45,988 nucleotides of DNA from Methanosarcina sp. UBA5. Its GTDB lineage: Archaea; Halobacteriota; Methanosarcinia; Methanosarcinales; Methanosarcinaceae. The stretch is from the NCBI RefSeq assembly GCF_002505485.1, contig NZ_DAVG01000014.1, positions 1-45,988 of the forward strand, read 5' to 3'. Positions 41,436 to 45,988 of this stretch are shown here, in pieces. The notes below the pieces were generated by a model. The model was not told the origin of the DNA. It ran no database searches and worked only from the letters and a program-made list of their open reading frames with translations. The stretch's first letter is position 1. Every line of letters starts with the position of its first letter. The position numbers and the translations under genes were made by a program.

Positions 41436-41921
41436 ATGACAAGTATTGTTGAAGCACTTGTCCCCGGAGGAAAAGCAAATCCAGGACCACCTTTAGGTCC
41501 GGCGCTTGGTCCTCTTGGGGTCAACATAAAAGAAGTGGTCGAAAAGATCAATGAGAAAACCAGGGACTACAACGGTATGCAGGTTCCTGTAAAAGTAATT
41601 GTTGACGACAAGAAAAATGTCGAGATCGAAGTAGGCACTCCACCCACCGCATCTCTGATTATGAAAGAGATAGGGATTCAAAAAGGGTCCGGAAATGCAG
41701 GAAGCGAAGTTGTTGGAAACCTCAACATTTCGCAGGTTGCAAAGATTGCCCGCATGAAGAGGGAAGACGTACTTTCCTATGATCTCAAGTCAACAATGAA
41801 AGAGGTAATAGGTACCTGTGTCCCTATGGGCGTGACCGTAGAGGGAGTTAAGCCTAGAGACAGCCAGAAGGCACTCGATCAGGGCAAGTTCGATGATTTG
41901 CTTGCCGGTGAGGAGTGGTAA
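41436..41921 (+). CDS. rpl11: Ribosomal protein L11 (uL11)
   Basis: 161 aa from ATG 41436 with GGTGAG upstream. The frame is open from 41382, but the protein proper starts MTSIVEALVPGGKANPGPPL. The PGPPLGPALGPLGVN segment, KVIVDDKKNVEIEV and the GTPPTASLIMKEIGIQKGSG part are diagnostic. It binds the GTPase-associated region of 23S rRNA and holds the P0-P1 stalk base. Confidence 0.97.
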   Translation: MTSIVEALVPGGKANPGPPLGPALGPLGVNIKEVVEKINEKTRDYNGMQVPVKVIVDDKKNVEIEVGTPPTASLIMKEIGIQKGSGNAGSEVVGNLNISQVAKIARMKREDVLSYDLKSTMKEVIGTCVPMGVTVEGVKPRDSQKALDQGKFDDLLAGEEW

Positions 41922-42020
41922 ACCTTCCCATCCCTTTGCGATTTAATCCGGAATTTCGTCCATTACCAATAGTTTTAAATTGGATAGCACTAATAGCTCA
42001 AGAACCTTGTATATCATTGC

Positions 42021-42030
42021 AATATATAAA
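42021..42030 (+). promoter_or_regulatory. TATA box of the L1-P0-P1 operon
   Basis: AATATATAAA, about 135 nt upstream of the L1 start. A transcript from near 42048 has a leader of about 115 nt that can fold. Confidence 0.5.
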
Positions 42031-42089
42031 AAAGACAGTTATTAGTGGTTTATTGTTAAGAATAGCAGAATATCCGGATTAATGGGAAA

Positions 42090-42131
42090 GCCCTAAGACC
42101 AACCGTAGTAAGCCGAAAAGGCTGCTTGGGC
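42090..42131 (+). promoter_or_regulatory. Structured leader of the L1 operon, candidate L1 autoregulatory site
   Basis: GCCCTAAG (42090-42097) pairs with CTTGGGC (42125-42131) with one bulged base. Inside, AGCC-GAAAA-GGCT (42111-42123) makes a second hairpin. L1 proteins are known to repress their own operons by binding an mRNA mimic of the 23S site. The location before L1 fits, but I cannot match the fold to the site by eye. Confidence 0.4.
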
Positions 42132-42163
42132 ATGTAAGTTCAAACACTACGGGGAGGAACAAG

Positions 42164-42805
42164 ATGGCAGAAAAAAGTATACTGGAAGCTGTCAAGAAAT
42201 TACTTGAAGAATCGCCAAAACGCAATTTCTCTGAAAGCGTAGACCTGGCGATTAACTTAAAGAATCTTGACATGAACCAACCGAAGAACAGAGTCGATGA
42301 AGAAGTAATTCTTCCTCACGGGCTCGGAAAAGAACTGAAGATCGGCGTTTTTGCAAAGGGTGATGTGGGCCTTAGAGCAAAGGCTGCCGGTGCTGCGTAT
42401 GTTATTTCTGATGTTGAGCTCGATGAACTGGCGGCTGATAAAAACCGAGCCAGGACTCTTGCAAACGAATGTGACCTTTTTATCGCAGAAACCCAGTTTA
42501 TGCCAACAATTGGTAAGAATCTGGGTATTGTCCTTGGACCCAGAGGGAAAATGCCTATTCCGCTTTTACCTAACAAAGACATAGGCGAACTTATCCAGAG
42601 CAAGCAAAATGCGATCAGATTGAGGTCAAAAGACAAGCTCACTTTCCATGTGCCTGTTGGCCGAAGGAATATGAATCCCGATGACCTTGCCGAAAACGTT
42701 GAGACTATAGTGTCCAGGCTGGAGCGTGTTCTGGACAAGGGCAGGCACAACCTGAGAACAGTCTATGTCACGACAACTATGGGAAAATCCGAAAGGGTGG
42801 TGTAA
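42164..42805 (+). CDS. rpl1: Ribosomal protein L1 (uL1)
   Basis: 213 aa with GGGGAGG before the ATG. Family blocks: RNFSESVDLAINLKNLDM, PHGLGKELKIGVFAKGD, ETQFMPTIGKNLGIVLGPRGKMP (in two parts) and the late TVYVTTTMGKSERVV. It forms the mobile L1 stalk near the E site and commonly represses its own operon. The P0 gene starts 1 nt after its stop. Confidence 0.97.
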   Translation: MAEKSILEAVKKLLEESPKRNFSESVDLAINLKNLDMNQPKNRVDEEVILPHGLGKELKIGVFAKGDVGLRAKAAGAAYVISDVELDELAADKNRARTLANECDLFIAETQFMPTIGKNLGIVLGPRGKMPIPLLPNKDIGELIQSKQNAIRLRSKDKLTFHVPVGRRNMNPDDLAENVETIVSRLERVLDKGRHNLRTVYVTTTMGKSERVV

Positions 42806-43843
42806 ATGGCAGAGGAGAAACATCACACGGAGCACGTCCCAGAGTGGAAAAAGGATGAGATCGAGAATATAAAAGAGCTCATTCAGTCCCACAAGGTTTT
42901 CGGAATGGTCGGGATCGAAGGCATTCTTGCAACCAAGATCCAGAAAATTCGCCGGGATCTTAAAGACGTTGCAGTGCTCAAGGTCTCAAGGAACACCCTT
43001 ACTGAGCTGGCTTTGAACCAGCTCGGAGAAAGCATTCCCGAGATGAATAAATACCTTGACAAGCAGACTGCTCTGGTATTTACTAACGAAAGTCCCTTCA
43101 AGCTTTACAAGGTGCTAGAACAGACAAAAACCCCTTCTCCAATTAAAGGAGGCGCAATAGCTCCTGTGGACATTGTTGTTCAGAAGGGACCTACCAGTTT
43201 CCCGCCTGGTCCGATTCTCGGAGAACTCCAGAGTGCAGGAATTCCAGCTTCAATAGACGCAGGAAAAGTTGCAGTAAAGGAAACTAAGGTTGTCTGTAAA
43301 GCAGGTGAGGCAGTCCCGCAAAAGCTCGCAACCATGCTCACAAAGCTTGAGATATATCCTCTCATTGTAGGGCTGGACTTAAGAGCCGCCTATGACGATG
43401 GGACAGTTTACGAGCCCGAACTCCTCGCAATTGATGAAAGCCAGTACTTCTCTGACATTACCAGAGCAGCCCAGAACGCTTTCAACCTCGCTGTCAACAC
43501 TGCATACCCGACAAGCGCAACAATCGGCACCCTGCTTGCAAAAGCCTTTGCAGAGTCAAAGAACCTTGGTGTCAATGCTGTCGTGTTTGATTCCGGAGTC
43601 ATGGACGCCTTACTGGCAAAAGCTCATGTCCAGATGACATCCGTTGCATCCAAAGCCGCAGACAAAGATGCAAATGCCGTGGATGACCAACTGAGGGAAG
43701 CTCTCGGAGCAGCCGCAAGCGCAGCAGCCGCAGCAGCCAAGGCACCCGAGAAGAAAGAAGAAGTAAAGGAAGAAGAGAAAGAAGAGGAAGAAGACCACTC
43801 TGAAGAAGATGGAATGGCTGGTCTCGGTGCCCTTTTCGGATAA
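42806..43843 (+). CDS. rplP0: Ribosomal stalk protein P0 (L10, uL10)
   Basis: 345 aa. N-terminal rRNA-binding domain (HVPEWKKDEIENIKELIQSH, KVFGMVGIEGI, LKVSRNTLTELAL), the insertion domain (GAIAPVDIVVQKGPTSFPPGP region), long helical spine segments for P1 dimers, an Ala-rich hinge and an acidic tail ending EDHSEEDGMAGLGALFG. The last 24 residues match those of P1 exactly; they recruit translational GTPases. It follows L1 with no gap. Confidence 0.97.
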   Translation: MAEEKHHTEHVPEWKKDEIENIKELIQSHKVFGMVGIEGILATKIQKIRRDLKDVAVLKVSRNTLTELALNQLGESIPEMNKYLDKQTALVFTNESPFKLYKVLEQTKTPSPIKGGAIAPVDIVVQKGPTSFPPGPILGELQSAGIPASIDAGKVAVKETKVVCKAGEAVPQKLATMLTKLEIYPLIVGLDLRAAYDDGTVYEPELLAIDESQYFSDITRAAQNAFNLAVNTAYPTSATIGTLLAKAFAESKNLGVNAVVFDSGVMDALLAKAHVQMTSVASKAADKDANAVDDQLREALGAAASAAAAAAKAPEKKEEVKEEEKEEEEDHSEEDGMAGLGALFG

Positions 43844-43879
43844 ATAAATTTACGATAATTGAAACTTAGGTGATTAACT

Positions 43880-44200
43880 ATGGAATATATATATGCAGCT
43901 CTCTTATTGCACAACGCTGGTAAAGCAATTACCGAAGAAGCAGTCACTGCCGTTCTCCAGGCAGCAGGTATCGAAGTTAACGAAGCCAGGGTAAAGGCCC
44001 TTGTCGCAGCCCTTGAAGGCGTGGACATCGAAGAAGCAATTGCAAAGGCAGCATTCGCAGCTCCCGCAGCCGGCGCAGCAGCCCCTGCAGGTGCAGCAGC
44101 CCCTGCCGCAGAAGAAGCTCCTGCTGAAGAAGAGAAAGAAGAGGAAGAAGACCACTCCGAGGAAGACGGAATGGCCGGCCTCGGTGCTCTCTTCGGATAA
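43880..44200 (+). CDS. rpl12: Ribosomal stalk protein P1 (archaeal L12)
   Basis: 106 aa. N-terminal dimerisation helices (MEYIYAALLLHNAGKAITEE), VLQAAGIEVNEARVKALVAAL, an Ala/Pro-rich hinge and the same acidic tail as P0 (SEEDGMAGLGALFG). Several dimers bind P0 to form the stalk. Last gene of the ribosomal operon; a strong terminator follows. Confidence 0.97.
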   Translation: MEYIYAALLLHNAGKAITEEAVTAVLQAAGIEVNEARVKALVAALEGVDIEEAIAKAAFAAPAAGAAAPAGAAAPAAEEAPAEEEKEEEEDHSEEDGMAGLGALFG

Positions 44201-44226
44201 ACGCAAATCGAACTTTAATACCTATG

Positions 44227-44254
44227 GCTCGCCTTACGGCGAGCACTCTTTTTA
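44227..44254 (+). terminator. Terminator of the ribosomal stalk operon
   Basis: GCTCGCC (44227-44233) and GGCGAGC (44238-44244), TTAC loop, then ACTCTTTTTAC. Confidence 0.8.
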
Positions 44255-44487
44255 CATTTTAGTTTGCGTTTTAGTTCGAAGGCGTAGACATTTAGAAACC
44301 TTTTTTCCTATATATCACTTAAAATTATTTCCATAACTCTTATTTCTAAACTTTTAGAGCAAACTGTATCGCTCAACTTTTAAGGGAAAGAATCTTGTAA
44401 TTAAAAATAGAAAATCTGGATAAATCTATTTATAATGTGACTGTTCTTTACTAATATAGACAATGATCCTTGTGTTTTATTAGACAA

Positions 44488-45489
44488 ATGATACCTATGT
44501 CCCGATTTGACCCTATCCTGGCTTCAAGAGCACTCTGGCAGATCCGAGTACGAAAGCGTCCTTTTGTCCTTTCCCACGGTGTAAATGCCCGCTGCAACAT
44601 GCGCTGCAAGTTCTGTGAGTACTGGAAGAATACCGGAGAAGAGCCAACTAGAGAAGAGATTTTTAAATTGTTGGACGATGCTCGAGAATTCGGAATCGGT
44701 GTCTACAATGCCTGGACCGTAGAACCTCTCCTCCGAAAAGACCTTCCTCAGATTATGGCACATGCCAAAGGAATCGGGATGATCACTTCCATGGTCACAA
44801 ACGGGAAGCTGCTTTACGAAAGGGCTGAAGAGCTGGGAGATGTGGACTACCTTTCGGTCTCAGTAGATGGGATAGAGAGCTATAAAGAAATCCGCAGGAT
44901 GGATTTCGAAACTCTGCTAAAGGGCTTAAAAAAAGCTATCGAGGTTAGAAAACTTCAGAAAAAGAAGAACCCTATCCTGATGAACTGCGTGCTCACAGGA
45001 AAAAACCTGGACGATATCGAGACTCTCATTTTGCTTGCAAAAAAGTTGAGAGTAAAGATTTCCTTCGAGCCTGTACACGAGTTTCCCGGAATCAGTGAGG
45101 AGATCTGGAACGATATTGGAATTCGAGATATGGAAAAATTCCGCAATATAGTTGACCGCATAATCGGGCTTAAGAAGCAGCGCTACCCGATAATCAATTC
45201 TATAACGTACCTCAAAATGGTCAGGGACGGAGAAATGGACTACAGGTGCAGGGCCAGCGGGATTATTATGAATGTGACGCATGAAGGCACTTTGGAAACC
45301 TGCCGTGTACATAACGAATCTCTTGGAAACGTGATATGGGACGGCTTTGAAAGCGTCTGGGAAAACTCGGAAGAACATAGGAAGGAAATTGTCAAAAATT
45401 GCAGTGGCTGCCTCTTTTTTGGATATACGGAAAATAGTTTGATGCAGAGCTTTAATCCTGAAGTCCTGATGCATTACGAATGGATGTAA
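44488..45489 (+). CDS. Radical SAM enzyme with SPASM-like C-terminal Cys region
   Basis: 333 aa from ATG 44488 (ATG 44497 also possible; the frame extends to TTG 44470). FVLSHGVNARCNMRCKFCEYWK has the CxxxCxxC cluster site. VTNGKLLYERAEEL and YLSVSVDGIESYKEIRR follow as in SAM-binding barrels. The C-terminal part has CRASGIIMNVTHEGTLETCRVH and CSGCLFFGYTEN, each given here in context, suggesting an auxiliary Fe-S cluster. The layout is near HpnH-like and other lipid- or peptide-modifying enzymes, but the substrate cannot be told. The likely TATA box is CTATTTATAA near 44427. It is followed by a hairpin. Confidence 0.85.
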   Translation: MIPMSRFDPILASRALWQIRVRKRPFVLSHGVNARCNMRCKFCEYWKNTGEEPTREEIFKLLDDAREFGIGVYNAWTVEPLLRKDLPQIMAHAKGIGMITSMVTNGKLLYERAEELGDVDYLSVSVDGIESYKEIRRMDFETLLKGLKKAIEVRKLQKKKNPILMNCVLTGKNLDDIETLILLAKKLRVKISFEPVHEFPGISEEIWNDIGIRDMEKFRNIVDRIIGLKKQRYPIINSITYLKMVRDGEMDYRCRASGIIMNVTHEGTLETCRVHNESLGNVIWDGFESVWENSEEHRKEIVKNCSGCLFFGYTENSLMQSFNPEVLMHYEWM

Positions 45490-45700
45490 ACCCCGAATGC
45501 GATTCGGGAGCTCGCCGTCCTTTTCGCTCACTTCGTTCGCTCAAGAGGGCTGAAATCGAGGGGTAAGGGAACTATTTTTTTAATTTAGGGCGCTCAGTAC
45601 CTCAGGCTCAGCGGCTTCGCACGCTTCGAGCCTTCGGGCTTCACCCAATGGAATTCAAACGTGTTTCAGCTAGTAACTTAAGTGGTAAAGTAGAAAGTAA
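45490..45700. terminator. Terminator and palindrome-rich spacer between convergent genes
   Basis: CCGAAT-GCG-ATTCGG (about 45493-45507) directly follows the radical SAM stop. Further on lie a T-run near 45572-45580 and an AGCC-TTCG-GGCT hairpin (45629-45640) with a UUCG tetraloop, oriented equally for the minus gene. GC-rich palindromic pieces (CGCTCACTTCGTTCGCTC) look like a dispersed repeat. Confidence 0.5.
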
Positions 45701-45988
45701 TTACAGTTTCCTCAGAAGACGGAAGCCAATGCCGCCGTTGTGGCCGTCGGTGTCGTGCCTAAAGCGGTAAGTTGACCGGCAGTACCTGGCATTGCCGGAC
45801 CAGCCGCCACCACGTATCACACGATTAGTGCTAGCTCCATCTTCCCAAGCACTACCATCAGAAGGAGCTCCTTCATAATTAACGTGCCATCTGTCCTGAA
45901 CCCATTCCCAGACATTCCCATTCATGTCATAAAGGTCCCATGTATTGGATTTCTTCTGGCCAACTGGATGAGTTTCAGCTCCAGAGTT
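45701..45988 (-). CDS. Formylglycine-generating-enzyme (SUMF1)-like protein, C-terminal part
   Basis: Partial: the 5' end lies beyond the right edge; 95 residues are visible. ETHPVGQKKSNTWDLYDMNG, then NVWEWVQDRW, RVIRGGGWSGNARYCRSTYR and GFRLLRKL at the end are the conserved C-terminal blocks of the FGE-sulfatase fold. The Cys in ARYCRST lies where true FGEs have part of the active-site region, but the rest cannot be judged. Members modify sulfatases or, more often in archaea, have unknown or binding roles. Confidence 0.88.
   Translation of the reverse strand, partial: NSGAETHPVGQKKSNTWDLYDMNGNVWEWVQDRWHVNYEGAPSDGSAWEDGASTNRVIRGGGWSGNARYCRSTYRFRHDTDGHNGGIGFRLLRKL

Overview
The window is archaeal and almost certainly from Methanosarcina or a very close relative. 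The evidence is an archaeal ribosomal stalk operon (L11, L1, P0, P1), archaeal FtsZ, SecE, Spt5, the proteasome-activating nucleotidase PAN, an F420H2:NADP oxidoreductase, a soluble HdrC/HdrB pair, an anaerobic (cbi) corrin pathway, and nitrogen-control operators of the GGTA-N6-TACC form known from Methanosarcina NrpR. None of the confidently called complete genes I checked ends in TAG, as expected where UAG is kept for pyrrolysine. Genes are moderately GC-rich, while the long intergenic regions are AT-rich, also typical of the genus.

Layout. 1-1087 (minus): the start of a secreted COG1361-type protein behind a LolD/MacB-like ABC ATPase. 1088-5049: about 4 kb without any large gene, but with an array of micro-ORFs (1790-2660) and a further small ORF (3467-3583). 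I regard this as the most interesting part of the window. 5050-6869 (minus): a DrrA/DrrB-type ABC exporter. 7440-9263: an Hsp20-like ORF with two in-frame TAG codons, an intact Hsp20-like gene, a DUF1059 gene, tandem 29-bp repeats and a decayed tspO. 9613-16090: ammonium assimilation, with glnA and a four-gene glutamate synthase operon ending in an FrhB-like subunit; both promoters carry an NrpR-type operator at the same distance from the TATA box. 16199-19278: an M24 peptidase, a DUF2284 protein and F420H2:NADP oxidoreductase. 19973-21372: hdrC and hdrB. 21574-24263: DUF1284, DUF1847, DUF134 and Mrp. 24761-26267: a lipoprotein thioredoxin and a CcdA-like thiol transporter. 27019-31509 (minus): the operon cbiT-L-F-G(N)-G(C)-H-C. 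32289-34671: a Re-citrate/homocitrate synthase-like enzyme convergent with isocitrate dehydrogenase. 34958-38747: a TatD-like hydrolase, MBF1 divergent from PAN, and DUF99. 39097-44200: FtsZ, SecE, Spt5, L11, L1, P0 and P1. 44488-45988: a radical SAM enzyme and the C-terminal part of a formylglycine-generating-enzyme-like protein.

Functional threads. Citrate synthase plus isocitrate dehydrogenase would give 2-oxoglutarate, which glutamate synthase and GlnA use to assimilate ammonia; the FrhB-like subunit suggests reduced F420 as an electron source. Fno, HdrBC and FrhB connect F420, thiol and ferredoxin redox pools.

The strongest candidate for an undescribed system is the micropeptide array at 1790-2660. 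It holds four modules, three of them clear tandem duplicates. Each module has a short amphipathic (leader) ORF followed by a 25-29 residue Phe/Cys-rich ORF. In the three duplicates the two ORFs are coupled through an ATGA overlap, and the modules are separated by palindromic hairpins. The array has a TATA-rich upstream region and a strong terminator-like hairpin, and lies between two ABC-transporter operons.
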